Shown here piece after piece: positions 29,947 to 39,357 of a DNA stretch of 64,000 bases. A program made the position numbers and the translations under genes. The notes under the pieces were generated by a model. The model saw only the letters and a program-made list of their open reading frames with translations, had not been told where the DNA came from and did not search any database. The stretch is from assembly GCA_900315245.1 (NCBI GenBank), contig OMYJ01000012.1, positions 1-64,000 on the forward strand, written 5' to 3'. Within the stretch, counting starts at the first letter, position 1. Each line of letters opens with the position of its first letter. Source of the stretch: an uncultured Bacteroidales bacterium. GTDB lineage: Bacteria; Bacteroidota; Bacteroidia; Bacteroidales; WCHB1-69.

Positions 29947-32829
29947 TCATCGTCCAATTCCCTTATAGACAAGCTCATGCACCTTCAGCCGTATTCCACT
30001 CTTGGCCAAATTGTTGGGTTCGGCATTGGGACAGACGCGGTTGGAAAGGAATACGAAAATGAGTTCCTCTTTAGGGTCGCACCAGACCACTGTGCCCGTA
30101 AATCCCTGGTGACCAAAAATGTGAGTGTCAGCTTGTGCGGGAACAATGGATGAAGTTCCGGAAGCTTTCGGGGTGTGGAAACCAAGACCCCGCACCTGAC
30201 AATTATGCAACGGGTGCATCCTGATAAACTCCTCAATTGTGGCTTCCGACAAGTAACGCTGTGCGTTGAAAACACCGTCGTTCTGAATCATCAGGAAAAT
30301 GGCAGCGAGTTCCTCCGCCGTGGTGAATAATCCGGCATTACCGGCATTTCCGTTCATTAAAGCGGCTGTCTGGTCGTGTACATACCCGTGTACCAGCTGT
30401 TTGCGGAACAATTTATCCTCTTCCGTCGGAGCGATTTCATTTTGCGGAAAACCATACGATAGCGGCCGGAACGTCGTGTGTGAAAGACCCATCGGCTGGT
30501 AGAAATTCTCCGCCAAAAACTCTTCCATCGGTTGCATGGTGATGGTTTCCACCATGTCTTTCAGCAGGAAAAAGTTCAGATCACTGTATTCGTATTTTTT
30601 CTCTTTCAACTTGCAATGGGCGATTTTGTATCGGATGGTGTCGGGATAGTCTTTGCGAAGATAGAGGTGATCGGCCACCTGAATGTTGAAATGTTCGGTC
30701 TTGTAAGCCCGCAAATACCGTTCATCGCCCATAATCGACTTGTAAAACGGGATAAACGACGGCATTCCGGAAGTATGCGTCAGCAACTCTTCCAATGTAA
30801 GATTGGCTTTGTCGGTGCCGGCCAGATAGGGTAGATATTTGCCGATTCTGTCGGAAAGCTGGATTTCGTGGTTGTCATACAACTTCATGACAGCCAGTGT
30901 GGTAGCGGCCACTTTCGTGACGGAAGCCACGTCATATAGGGTTTGATGAGTAACCTTGTCCTGTCGGTTGTAGTCCAGGTAGCCGAAAACCTTCTGATAG
31001 ACGGGTTGTCCGTGATGGAGAGCAATCACTGCACAACCTGGATAGATCCGGTTGTTTATACCGTCTTGGAGGATTTTGTCAATCTCTCGAGTAATATTGT
31101 CAGGCAACGCGGAAATATTTTCGGAGGATTTTGAAGGCAAAATGCCGCTTCCTGCAGGGTAGCCGTTGATGCTGACAGGCAAGGTGCCCTCAAAGGCGAT
31201 CTGCCCGAAACAAGCCTTCATGGCCGCCGCCACAGTGGTGGGGGAGAATTGGTAGGCCCCGATTACCGCACGATAATCGCTCAACGAGTCGAAAGCGTTG
31301 AGGGCGTAGGGGTTGCCGAGATGCAGCAGAATGACGGATTTCTCCTTGGCAAGACTGTTGAGCAGACGTATGGACGACATATCGATGCCGTAGTTGGAAC
31401 CGCCTAACTGGTTGGAACCGCCAAACGCCACAATGATCTGGTTGTAAGGAGCCAGCTTCGCCAAAATTGCCGACTGGTCTTTGGCAGACACCTTTTTGTC
31501 GATATAGTAGAAAGGAATATGCCGTTCTCCCACGATTTGCTCATATTCGTTTTTGTAAGCTTTCCGGTCCACGCACAAAAACGCCGTGTTGTCAGCATTT
31601 TTGGCGTTCAAAGGGAGAATATTGTCATCGTTTTTCAAGAGAGTGAGAGCTTTTTCCTCCAATTGGCGGTTAATCCAGACCGCTTCGGAACGGTTCAGTT
31701 TTTCCGGAATGGCCGAGATATTGGCGGGAGTGTGTTTGGTGATGCCGTGACTTTCCTTGAATTGGAGAACACGCAGGCATCGTTCGTTGACAAGCTCTTC
31801 CGGGATAACATCTTGTTCCACAGCTCGTTTGATTGCCGCGATGACGGAATCCGTTTCGCCAGGAAGCAGCAGGATATCGGCACCGGCAAGCAGGGCGCGA
31901 ATCTCCACATCCCCTTCGAAACGGTTTTGGTTGCGCACCCCCTTCATCTCCATTCCGTCTGTGATAATCAGACCATTATAGCCCAGTTCTTTTTTAAGAA
32001 GCTGGGAAACAATAGGATAGGAGAGCGAGGAAACCGAATTGGGTTCTGGGTCAAGCGCCGGGATATTGAGATGCCCGACCATCACCATGTCGGGGTTTTC
32101 GTTGATAAGTTGACGATAGGGGTATAGCTCCATTTCATCGAGGTTGATCCGGCTTTTGCGGATGACGGGCAGTCCGAGGTGCGAGTCGGTTTCGGTGTCC
32201 CCGTGGCCGGGGAAGTGCTTGATGGAGGTGACGATGCCGCCGTCCTGCATCCCGTGCATGTAAAGGGCGGCCTTGCGGCACACTTTGTCGCGGTTTTCAC
32301 CGAAGGAACGACTGTTAATCACGGGGTTACGGCTGTTGTTGTTGATGTCGATACAAGGGGCAAAGTTGAGGTTGATGCCCACGGCCTTGCACTGTTCGGC
32401 AATTTCGCGCCCCATCTGGTAGATGAGCGAGTCGTTTTCTTCCGATAGTGCGCCGAGGGTCATCTGTCGCGGGAAAGCCACGCAGCTGTCGAGACGCATG
32501 GCCGGACCCCACTCGCCGTCAATGGCCACGAACATCGGGATTTTGCTCACCGCCTGTATCCGGTTGGTGAGAAGTGCCTCTTTCTTGGGCGTTCCCTTGA
32601 AAAAGCAGACACCGCCAGGCTGTATGCGCGCCACTTTCTCCACCAATTCGCGATTGTACTTTTCGTCTTCTGTGGAACTTACGCGGATGATGATTAACTG
32701 GGCGATTTTTTCCTCAAGGGTCATTTCGTCCAGAAGTTGGAAATTCCGGTCGGGCCGCTGCACGCCGGAAGAAATCATCAGGATGAGCAGGGCGCAAAGG
32801 ACGGTACTATATCGAAAGAAGCTTTTCAT
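29947..32829 (-). CDS. GH3 beta-N-acetylhexosaminidase fused to a beta-lactamase-fold serine hydrolase
   Basis: A 960-aa exported protein with signal peptide (MKSFFRYSTVLCALLILMISSG). The N-terminal GH3 domain (about 30-370) carries the NagZ-type loop KHFPGHGDT (204-212) and IITDGMEMKG, typical of enzymes that cleave beta-GlcNAc. A GH3 C-terminal-like domain follows (about 385-575). The C-terminal class C beta-lactamase/DD-peptidase fold has SVTK (636-639), a YSD motif in EYSDLNFF, and a late HQGFTG. The combination suggests peptidoglycan recycling or remodelling in the periplasm. This fusion is known in Bacteroidetes. The start at 32829 fits the signal peptide and promoter. Confidence 0.9.
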   Translation of the reverse strand: MKSFFRYSTVLCALLILMISSGVQRPDRNFQLLDEMTLEEKIAQLIIIRVSSTEDEKYNRELVEKVARIQPGGVCFFKGTPKKEALLTNRIQAVSKIPMFVAIDGEWGPAMRLDSCVAFPRQMTLGALSEENDSLIYQMGREIAEQCKAVGINLNFAPCIDINNNSRNPVINSRSFGENRDKVCRKAALYMHGMQDGGIVTSIKHFPGHGDTETDSHLGLPVIRKSRINLDEMELYPYRQLINENPDMVMVGHLNIPALDPEPNSVSSLSYPIVSQLLKKELGYNGLIITDGMEMKGVRNQNRFEGDVEIRALLAGADILLLPGETDSVIAAIKRAVEQDVIPEELVNERCLRVLQFKESHGITKHTPANISAIPEKLNRSEAVWINRQLEEKALTLLKNDDNILPLNAKNADNTAFLCVDRKAYKNEYEQIVGERHIPFYYIDKKVSAKDQSAILAKLAPYNQIIVAFGGSNQLGGSNYGIDMSSIRLLNSLAKEKSVILLHLGNPYALNAFDSLSDYRAVIGAYQFSPTTVAAAMKACFGQIAFEGTLPVSINGYPAGSGILPSKSSENISALPDNITREIDKILQDGINNRIYPGCAVIALHHGQPVYQKVFGYLDYNRQDKVTHQTLYDVASVTKVAATTLAVMKLYDNHEIQLSDRIGKYLPYLAGTDKANLTLEELLTHTSGMPSFIPFYKSIMGDERYLRAYKTEHFNIQVADHLYLRKDYPDTIRYKIAHCKLKEKKYEYSDLNFFLLKDMVETITMQPMEEFLAENFYQPMGLSHTTFRPLSYGFPQNEIAPTEEDKLFRKQLVHGYVHDQTAALMNGNAGNAGLFTTAEELAAIFLMIQNDGVFNAQRYLSEATIEEFIRMHPLHNCQVRGLGFHTPKASGTSSIVPAQADTHIFGHQGFTGTVVWCDPKEELIFVFLSNRVCPNAEPNNLAKSGIRLKVHELVYKGIGR

Positions 32830-32850
32830 ACACAGGTTTAATGGAATCGG

Positions 32851-32858
32851 CAAAAATA
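32851..32858 (-). promoter_or_regulatory. -7 box (TATTTTTG on minus) for the GH3 fusion gene
   Basis: Reads CAAAAATA on plus, 22 bases from the start at 32829. Confidence 0.7.
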
Positions 32859-32962
32859 CGAATAATATCGAAGCCGTTGAATAAATATTTTTCCTTGAAG
32901 ATTGGAAAGATTACAGGAATCTTTTTCTGCACAAAACTGCGCGTTCTGCGGTAGAATCGCAA

Positions 32963-34135
32963 CTACCGTCTTCTTGCGCTCACAATCCTTCCGATGTACT
33001 GGTGATGAATGCCAGCGGGGAAGTTCTCGTAGCGTTTGCGCGGAATCTCTTCGAAACCTCTTGGGTCGAACGCGTCGCGGTAAATGACCTCGCACTCATA
33101 CACCTCGCGGGCCTCCAAATAATACGGCGCACCATGCTCAGTATAAGCCACATGCAGGCCTAACGCCTCGTCCTTGTTGCCGTCGCGGCCGCTGTGTGTG
33201 CCCATGTACTCAAGCACATCTTTGCGATCTTCGTCGAAAACCATGACGGTGAAGTACTGGTAGCGCTCCATGAACTCGAAGGTGTAACGGGCGGGCGCCA
33301 CATAGACGGTGATGGTGCCGATGTCGTGCTTCCACACGTTGCCCATCGCGCCCCAGCCGATGGTCATGGCGTTGTGACGGCGCACATCACCGGAGGCTAA
33401 CAGCAGACCGTTCCCCTTGAACCACGTGAACGGGTTGAGGTTCGGTGATTGGGTGTAGTCAAACTCCACGAAATCAGACTCTTGAATCGGACGAGTTTCG
33501 GCTATAGGCTGTTTGCCGCCATAGACGTTGTAGGAGATGTTTTCGGGGTTCCATTTGTCTTTAGGTGTGTTCTTACCAGCTGGGTAGCCAATGACGATGG
33601 TGCAGAGCGGGATGATGTGCTCGGGCAGTTTCAAGATGGCGGAGACGTCTTTGCAACGATTCTGATCGGGAAAAGTGCCAGTCCATACGGCGCCGAGACC
33701 CATGGCGTTGGCGGCCAGGAGGATGTTCTCGGTGGCGGCGGAGCAGTCCTGCACCCAGAACATGCGGGCTTCGCCGTCAAGCGCCTTCTTCATGTCGCCG
33801 CACACCACGATGGCGAGGGGTGCTTGCGCGGCCATGCCTGCGTAGGGATTGGCCTTGGCCAGCTCTTTCAGCTGTGCCCTGTCGGTGACCACCACGAAGT
33901 GCCACGGCTGCTTGTTCACCGCGGAAGGCGCCGCCATGCCCGCACGGAGCAGCTGCTCGATCTGCGCCGCATCCACGGGTTTGTGAAGGTAGCTTCGCAC
34001 GGAGGTGCGCGTCGCGATGTTCTCCAACGCAGCATTTTTGTAACTGTCTGTCTTTTGAGCATTTGTTATGTTTTCAGAAGAAAATACCATCGTTAAAATC
34101 AACATGGACATCGTTAAAAATTTTCTAGATTTCAT
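32963..34135 (-). CDS. Exported nitroreductase / flavin reductase fusion
   Basis: About 390 aa in three parts. A Sec signal peptide is followed by a nitroreductase-family FMN domain (about 30-190: RTSVRSYLHKPVD, MAAPSAVNKQPWHFVVV, LGAVWTGTFPD). A flavin reductase/flavoredoxin-like domain comes last (about 210-390: LLASGDVRRHNAMTIGWGAMG, YFTVMVFDE). Both domains bind FMN. Nitroreductases are usually cytoplasmic, so the leader MKSRKFLTMSMLILTMVF...TNA is unusual. The start at 34135 is preceded by a promoter box at 34156; a longer reading would pass through it. Substrate unknown. Confidence 0.85.
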   Translation of the reverse strand: MKSRKFLTMSMLILTMVFSSENITNAQKTDSYKNAALENIATRTSVRSYLHKPVDAAQIEQLLRAGMAAPSAVNKQPWHFVVVTDRAQLKELAKANPYAGMAAQAPLAIVVCGDMKKALDGEARMFWVQDCSAATENILLAANAMGLGAVWTGTFPDQNRCKDVSAILKLPEHIIPLCTIVIGYPAGKNTPKDKWNPENISYNVYGGKQPIAETRPIQESDFVEFDYTQSPNLNPFTWFKGNGLLLASGDVRRHNAMTIGWGAMGNVWKHDIGTITVYVAPARYTFEFMERYQYFTVMVFDEDRKDVLEYMGTHSGRDGNKDEALGLHVAYTEHGAPYYLEAREVYECEVIYRDAFDPRGFEEIPRKRYENFPAGIHHQYIGRIVSARRR

Positions 34136-34155
34136 ATTTTTCTTTTTTGAAAAGG

Positions 34156-34163
34156 CAAAAGTA
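34156..34163 (-). promoter_or_regulatory. -7 box (TACTTTTG on minus) for the nitroreductase fusion
   Basis: Reads CAAAAGTA on plus. It is back to back with the ispD promoter 34 bases away. Confidence 0.7.
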
Positions 34164-34197
34164 CAAAAAAACAACATCGGAATATGGATTATTGTTG

Positions 34198-34205
34198 TAT
34201 TTTTG
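34198..34205 (+). promoter_or_regulatory. -7 box (TATTTTTG) for ispD
   Basis: Matches TAnnTTTG, 43 bases before the ATG at 34249. Confidence 0.72.
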
Positions 34206-34248
34206 CGCATTAAAAAAGAAAGTGTCTGATTTTGATGAAGAAAGCATT

Positions 34249-34983
34249 ATGAATTATCCTGAAAAATACGGATTGAATATTGCGGTGGTGCTGGCGGGCG
34301 GCTCCGGACAGCGTTTTGGGGCAGCGATTCCCAAACAGTTCCTTCCTTTGGCGGGCCGCACCGTTATCGAGTACAGCGTTGAGGCCTTTGAACAGTGCGA
34401 TGATATTGATGAAATCGCCGTGGTGATGCATCCCGACTATCTTGCTCAGATGCAGGCGATTATCGACAAAAATGGATGGAAAAAGGTGAAGAAGTTGTTG
34501 CCGGGCGGCGCGGAACGGTATTTCTCGACACTGGCTGCCCTTAACGCCTACGAAAATGCAGACCATGTCAATCTGATTTTCCACGATGCGGCACGTCCAG
34601 CGGTGAGTCAACGGATTATCAAAGAGACGGTTGCCGCGTTAGAGACCCATTCAGCGGTTGCCGTGGCGATCCTGGCGACGGATACTGTCTTCGAAGTGAC
34701 GGAAGATGGCGGTTTTATCACAGGTATTCCGCCCAGAAAACGGTTGCGTTGCGCCCAGACCCCGCAGGCTTTCCATATCGATGTGATCCGCGAGGCCTAT
34801 CGCAAGGCATTGTCGGATCCAGATTTTTCCAGTACAGACGACTGCGGTGTGCTTCACAAATATTGTCCCGAAATCCCTATTTTCATAGTCCCCGGTGATA
34901 CATCCAATATCAAACTCACCTATCCTGGCGATACAGAAATACTTGAACGAATCTTGACGGGTACTTTTGAGAACGAAAACTGA
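34249..34983 (+). CDS. ispD: 2-C-methyl-D-erythritol 4-phosphate cytidylyltransferase
   Basis: A 244-aa enzyme of the non-mevalonate isoprenoid pathway that joins CTP and MEP to give CDP-ME. The CTP-binding signature VVLAGGSGQRFGAAIPKQF is near residue 15. The blocks FHDAARPAVS and KRLRCAQTPQAFH follow in the usual order. The ATG at 34249 fits the promoter; a longer frame from 34147 overlaps the promoter region. The FAD dehydrogenase gene follows after 21 bases. Confidence 0.95.
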   Translation: MNYPEKYGLNIAVVLAGGSGQRFGAAIPKQFLPLAGRTVIEYSVEAFEQCDDIDEIAVVMHPDYLAQMQAIIDKNGWKKVKKLLPGGAERYFSTLAALNAYENADHVNLIFHDAARPAVSQRIIKETVAALETHSAVAVAILATDTVFEVTEDGGFITGIPPRKRLRCAQTPQAFHIDVIREAYRKALSDPDFSSTDDCGVLHKYCPEIPIFIVPGDTSNIKLTYPGDTEILERILTGTFENEN

Positions 34984-35004
34984 AACAATTCGCAAATAAC
35001 CGAA

Positions 35005-36561
35005 ATGATACATCTGAAACTATCGAATATAAAGATTCCTGTCGGGAACGAGAAAAACATCAAAAACCTGGTTTGCAAGCAGTTCAAAATCCGTACAGAG
35101 GATTTGAGCGGCTTTCGTATCGTGCGCCAATCGGTGGATGCAAGGAAGAAAAACAACGTGTTGTACAATTTCCAGGTGGAAGTCACCATTCCCGACCAGT
35201 ATCGTTCCTTATTGAAGGGTTCCGATGCTGCGGAGTGCGTACCTGTCCAGGAACTTTCCTATCCCAAATGGGCGCACGACCTGCCGCCTGTGGTGGTCGG
35301 CTTCGGGCCGGCGGGGATGTTCGCTGCCCTTTATCTCGCCCGCTGCGGCGCCCATCCTGTCATCATTGAGCGGGGCGAACGCATCGAAGAACGGCAACAG
35401 TCGGTGCAACGTTTCCTGCAGACCAAAGTGCTGAACCCCAATTCCAACGTGCAGTTCGGCGAGGGCGGTGCCGGCACTTTCTCCGACGGGAAACTCAATA
35501 CGAACGTCAACAGTGAATACAACCAATTTATACTCAACGAGTTTTATCAGCATGGCGCTCCCGAGTCGGTAACATACCAGCAAAATCCGCACGTAGGCAC
35601 TGACTATCTTTCCAAGGTGGTGAAGAATATCCGCATGGAGATTGAGTCTTTGGGCGGTGAATTCCATTTCAACACGCTTTTTGATGGTTTTGAGAAAGAT
35701 GGGAACAAACTGGTGGCACATTGTCAAGATGGTAATACATTTACAACCAGTCATTTATTGTTAGGGTTGGGGCACTCGGCCCGCGACACTATTCGCATGT
35801 TGCATGGCAAAGGGCTATTGATGGAGGCCAAAGCGTTCTCCATCGGGGTGCGTATGGAGCACCTGCAGCGCGACATCAACCGGATGCAGTACGGTCCTGC
35901 TGCAAATCTCTTGCCACCAGCTTCTTACAAGGGAGTAGTTCACATCGGAAATCGCGGGGTTTATACGTTTTGTATGTGTCCTGGCGGCACGGTGATGGCC
36001 TCTGCCAGCGAGGAAGGCACGATTGTCACCAACGGGATGAGCGAGCACAAACGCGACAAGGCCAACGCCAACAGTGCACTGTTAGTGAGCGTGTTACCGG
36101 AAGATTTCCTGCATGGTTCAGTGCTGGACGGCATCGAATACCAGGAGAAATACGAGCGGATGGCGTTCCGCATGGCGGGCGACGGTCGTGCACCGGGCAA
36201 TCTCGTGGGCGAATTCCTGAAAGGGCAAATCGCCACTCGTCACCGCAAAGTGGTCCCTTCTTACCCGCACGGCCTCTACTACGGCGATTTCAGCCGCTGT
36301 CTGCCTGACTACGCCGTACACGCACTTCGCGAGGCGTTGCCGCAACTTGACCGGCGGCTTCCTGGCATCGCCAATGTCGATACGGTGCTGACGGGTGTGG
36401 AGACACGTTCTTCCTCGCCAGTGCGCATTATTCGTAACGAAAAGAGAATTTCTTCGGTATCAGGAATTTACCCGATTGGTGAAGGTGCCGGTTACGCTGG
36501 TGGCATCATGAGCGCCGCTATCGACGGCTTAAAGACAGCCATGTCAATAACCAATAGCTAA
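35005..36561 (+). CDS. FAD-dependent dehydrogenase (NAD(FAD)-utilizing, COG2509 type)
   Basis: A 518-aa flavoprotein. An N-terminal ~90-residue domain precedes a Rossmann FAD-binding site (VVVGFGPAGMFAALYLARCG, about 97-116), the block NVQFGEGGAGTFSDGKLNT, and a C-terminal GEGAGYAGGIMSAAIDG that closes the FAD site. Substrate unknown. Conserved widely in anaerobes. It is probably co-transcribed with ispD. The TAA stop at 36559-36561 lies in repeat family 2 sequence (CCAATAGCTAAAAGCTAATA), only 14 bases from the end of the convergent gene. Confidence 0.88.
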   Translation: MIHLKLSNIKIPVGNEKNIKNLVCKQFKIRTEDLSGFRIVRQSVDARKKNNVLYNFQVEVTIPDQYRSLLKGSDAAECVPVQELSYPKWAHDLPPVVVGFGPAGMFAALYLARCGAHPVIIERGERIEERQQSVQRFLQTKVLNPNSNVQFGEGGAGTFSDGKLNTNVNSEYNQFILNEFYQHGAPESVTYQQNPHVGTDYLSKVVKNIRMEIESLGGEFHFNTLFDGFEKDGNKLVAHCQDGNTFTTSHLLLGLGHSARDTIRMLHGKGLLMEAKAFSIGVRMEHLQRDINRMQYGPAANLLPPASYKGVVHIGNRGVYTFCMCPGGTVMASASEEGTIVTNGMSEHKRDKANANSALLVSVLPEDFLHGSVLDGIEYQEKYERMAFRMAGDGRAPGNLVGEFLKGQIATRHRKVVPSYPHGLYYGDFSRCLPDYAVHALREALPQLDRRLPGIANVDTVLTGVETRSSSPVRIIRNEKRISSVSGIYPIGEGAGYAGGIMSAAIDGLKTAMSITNS

Positions 36562-36575
36562 AAGCTAATACTCAA

Positions 36576-37898
36576 TTACCTCGGTCGCAGCGTTCTCAAG
36601 AGATAATCAACCGTAATATCCACCGGACGGTAAATGCAGTTGGTGAAATTGTGGTCGTAATATTCCAGTTCATAATACTCGCTGTTCTCCCACATTTGGT
36701 GGAAGCGTTCGCCGCAGGTGAAGGGCACGAGACGGTCGCCGTTGCCTTGGATGACGCAAGCGTTACCGTGATACTTGGCTGAGGTTTCGAAGATGGGCAG
36801 CCGGAGGGCGGTTTTGAGGTAGCGGCCGCCAATGGCGATGCCGTTATGCAGCACGAGACTGTCGGGCGGATCGAGCGGGTTGAAGTCAATGCCGAAGAGG
36901 TTGCCTCGGGCGATGTCATCGCGCACTGAAGAGGCCGGCGACAGCAGCACCACTGCCTTGATGTCCTCATTGTGGTTGCCAGCGACCATCGCCGCCACAA
37001 TCGCGCCTTGCGAGTGACCCACCAGTGAGATGTTACGGACGAAACGCAAATCTTGCGCGTAAGCCAACACCTGTTCCAGATCCTCAATCTCGTTCGGGAT
37101 GGTCATTTCGGAGAAACGGCCTTCGCTCTTGCCGTGCCCGTTGAAGTCGAACGCGAGCGTGGCGAAACCTTCCGACTGCAGCTGCTTCTCAATCCGGTGC
37201 ATCAGTTCGAAATTATGGTCGCAGTTCAGTCCGTGGCAAAGCACCACGAGGTCGCAACGCTGACCGGGCTGGAGGTCGGGCTTGTGCAGCACTGCCGCCA
37301 GCTTCCCTTTGCTGCCGTCAAGGGTGAGGTTTTCGTCAGTTCCGCTAATGGACAACGGTTTTGGTTCTTCGAAAAGCTCATACAGTTTTTTCTCAATTTT
37401 ATACGATAACACCGTGCTTACCAACACTTTACCATCCGGCCCGATAAGATAGACGGAGGGAATCCAGCGCACACCGTAGGCCTTGGCCACGTCCGACTGG
37501 TTCATCCGTTTCAGCTCGGTGACCTGCGGGTATGGAACGCCCGATTTGGCGATGTAATCTGTCCATTTCTCCTTGTCAATGTCGAACGAAACGCCAAGGA
37601 ACTCCACGCCGTTTTTGTGGAATTTGCGGTAGAGACGGATGATTTCGGGAAGATCCTTGCGGCAGTCGGGGCACCAGGAGGCCCAGAAGTCGATGACGAC
37701 ATACTTGCCCTTGGCAAATTCGCTGAATTTCACCGTTTTTCCGTCAGGATTGTTCAGTTGGAAATCGGGTGCGGGTGTGCCGGGTTTCAGCAGCTCTTGC
37801 GCATAGAGTTCGTCAAAATCGGTGACAATCTGCGCTTGCACGCATACAAACGCCATCATAAAAACCCAAAGCAGGGTCAGTTTTAGCTGTATTTTCAT
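36576..37898 (-). CDS. Exported TlpA-like thioredoxin fused to an alpha/beta hydrolase
   Basis: A 440-aa protein with signal peptide (MKIQLKLTLLWVFMMAFVCVQA). A TlpA/ResA-type thioredoxin domain (about 38-180) carries WASWCPDC, active cysteines 76 and 79. An alpha/beta hydrolase domain (about 200-440) carries the nucleophile elbow GHSQGA (Ser296), a GNGDRLVP acid region and a final His in YDHNF. The domains are joined by a short linker, and both should work in the periplasm. The hydrolase part resembles serine aminopeptidase/acyl esterase-like proteins; substrate unknown. The start at 37898 fits the signal peptide and a promoter at 37963. Confidence 0.88.
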   Translation of the reverse strand: MKIQLKLTLLWVFMMAFVCVQAQIVTDFDELYAQELLKPGTPAPDFQLNNPDGKTVKFSEFAKGKYVVIDFWASWCPDCRKDLPEIIRLYRKFHKNGVEFLGVSFDIDKEKWTDYIAKSGVPYPQVTELKRMNQSDVAKAYGVRWIPSVYLIGPDGKVLVSTVLSYKIEKKLYELFEEPKPLSISGTDENLTLDGSKGKLAAVLHKPDLQPGQRCDLVVLCHGLNCDHNFELMHRIEKQLQSEGFATLAFDFNGHGKSEGRFSEMTIPNEIEDLEQVLAYAQDLRFVRNISLVGHSQGAIVAAMVAGNHNEDIKAVVLLSPASSVRDDIARGNLFGIDFNPLDPPDSLVLHNGIAIGGRYLKTALRLPIFETSAKYHGNACVIQGNGDRLVPFTCGERFHQMWENSEYYELEYYDHNFTNCIYRPVDITVDYLLRTLRPR

Positions 37899-37962
37899 TT
37901 TTTTTTCGTTTAATTTCAACCTGTTGAAAATGAAGATGGCGGAATCGTCCGCAAACATTGCG

Positions 37963-37970
37963 CAAAAGTA
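37963..37970 (-). promoter_or_regulatory. -7 box (TACTTTTG on minus) for the TlpA-hydrolase gene
   Basis: Reads CAAAAGTA on plus, 65 bases from the start. Only 11 bases separate it from the divergent -7 box at 37982. Confidence 0.7.
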
Positions 37971-37981
37971 CAATATTTTTG

Positions 37982-37989
37982 TATTTTTG
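37982..37989 (+). promoter_or_regulatory. -7 box (TATTTTTG) for the phosphomannomutase gene
   Basis: Matches TAnnTTTG, 21 bases before the ATG at 38011. Its -33 position would fall on or next to the divergent promoter's -7 box. Confidence 0.72.
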
Positions 37990-38010
37990 CACTCTTAAAT
38001 TGAAAAGAAA

Positions 38011-39357
38011 ATGGGCGCATTTAAAGCTTACGACTTTCGCGGAATCTTCGGTAAAGATTTCGATTTGGACACGGTTTATAAATTCGGTTTCTTTTTGCCG
38101 GCTTTGTTGAAAGCGGATAAAGTGCTGATTGGTCGCGATATGCGGCTGACCTCATCGGATATGTTCGATGCGCTTGCTCGTGGTGTCACAGATGCGGGCG
38201 CGGACGTGTATGACATGGGACTGACCACCACACCGATGGTCTATTACTTCACCGCAAAGCATCATTTCGATGCTTCCGTGATGATTACGGCCTCCCATAA
38301 CCCCAAGGAATACAACGGGTTGAAAGTTTCGAGAAAGGATGCGCTTCCTGTGGGATTTGACACCGGACTGGGCGAGTTGGAGCAGAAAATCCTGCACGAT
38401 GAGGTGGTCGTCACCGCCCCGAAAGGCAAAATCGTGGATTATTCCGTAAAACAGGAATATCTTGAATTTCAGTCACAGTATCACTATCCCATTGATAATC
38501 TGAATATTGTGATGGACTGCTCGAATGGCATGGCTTCTATTCTCGTGAAAGAGATTTTCGGTGACAAGCCGCTCTATCTCTTTGATACATTGGATGGTAC
38601 GTTCCCAAACCACGAAGCGAATCCGTTGGAACCCGAAAACATTGTGGCGTTGCAGGAAAAGGTGCGCGAGACGCATGCCGACATCGGGGTGGTTTTCGAT
38701 GGCGACGCCGACCGTGTAATGTTTGTGGATGAGCATGGCGATTTCATTCCGCCCGATTTGATGATTGCGGTTTTAGGACACTATTTCATAGAGGAAAAAA
38801 ACGTGCAAGGTTATGTGATTCAGGATATTAGAACATCGAAATCCGTGGCGGAGTATTTGGAGAAGATGGGTCGGGAAATGTACATCTGGCGAGTGGGAAG
38901 AGCCTACGCCGCCATGAAGTTGCGCGAAATTGACGGTGCTTTCGGCGGGGAATATGCCGGCCATTATTATTTCCGCGACTTCTTCTATTCCGATTCCGCG
39001 ATGATTGCTTCCCAGGTGGCGCTGCACGTCTTTTCCGAAATGAAAAAACGGGGAATCGCTGTTTCTCAGCTAATTGCACAGATTAAACGCTATGCCAACT
39101 CCGGCGAAATCAACTTCACGATTGAGCACAAGAAAGAGGCGATGGAGGCGGTTAAGGCGGCCTGCATCGCACAGGAGGAACCGACAAAAATCCTCGACTT
39201 CGACGGCTACCGCGTGGAGTTTGCCGACTGGTGGTTTAACATCCGTCCATCCAACACAGAACCCTATCTGCGTCTTCTGATGGAGGCGCAAACGGAGACG
39301 TTACTGAATGAAAAACGGGCGTTCATTGAAGGGGTTTTGAAACCGTATATGGTGTAG
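38011..39357 (+). CDS. Phosphomannomutase / phosphoglucomutase
   Basis: A 448-aa alpha-D-phosphohexomutase interconverting hexose 1- and 6-phosphates for sugar nucleotide and envelope polysaccharide synthesis. The active-site phosphoserine loop is TASHNPKEYNG (Ser95). The metal loop is FDGDADRVMF, the sugar-binding loop GGEYAGHYYF and the phosphate-binding loop RPSNTEPYLRL. All four are intact. Phosphomannomutase cannot be told from phosphoglucomutase on these motifs. The TAG stop (39355-39357) lies in repeat family 3. Confidence 0.93.
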   Translation: MGAFKAYDFRGIFGKDFDLDTVYKFGFFLPALLKADKVLIGRDMRLTSSDMFDALARGVTDAGADVYDMGLTTTPMVYYFTAKHHFDASVMITASHNPKEYNGLKVSRKDALPVGFDTGLGELEQKILHDEVVVTAPKGKIVDYSVKQEYLEFQSQYHYPIDNLNIVMDCSNGMASILVKEIFGDKPLYLFDTLDGTFPNHEANPLEPENIVALQEKVRETHADIGVVFDGDADRVMFVDEHGDFIPPDLMIAVLGHYFIEEKNVQGYVIQDIRTSKSVAEYLEKMGREMYIWRVGRAYAAMKLREIDGAFGGEYAGHYYFRDFFYSDSAMIASQVALHVFSEMKKRGIAVSQLIAQIKRYANSGEINFTIEHKKEAMEAVKAACIAQEEPTKILDFDGYRVEFADWWFNIRPSNTEPYLRLLMEAQTETLLNEKRAFIEGVLKPYMV

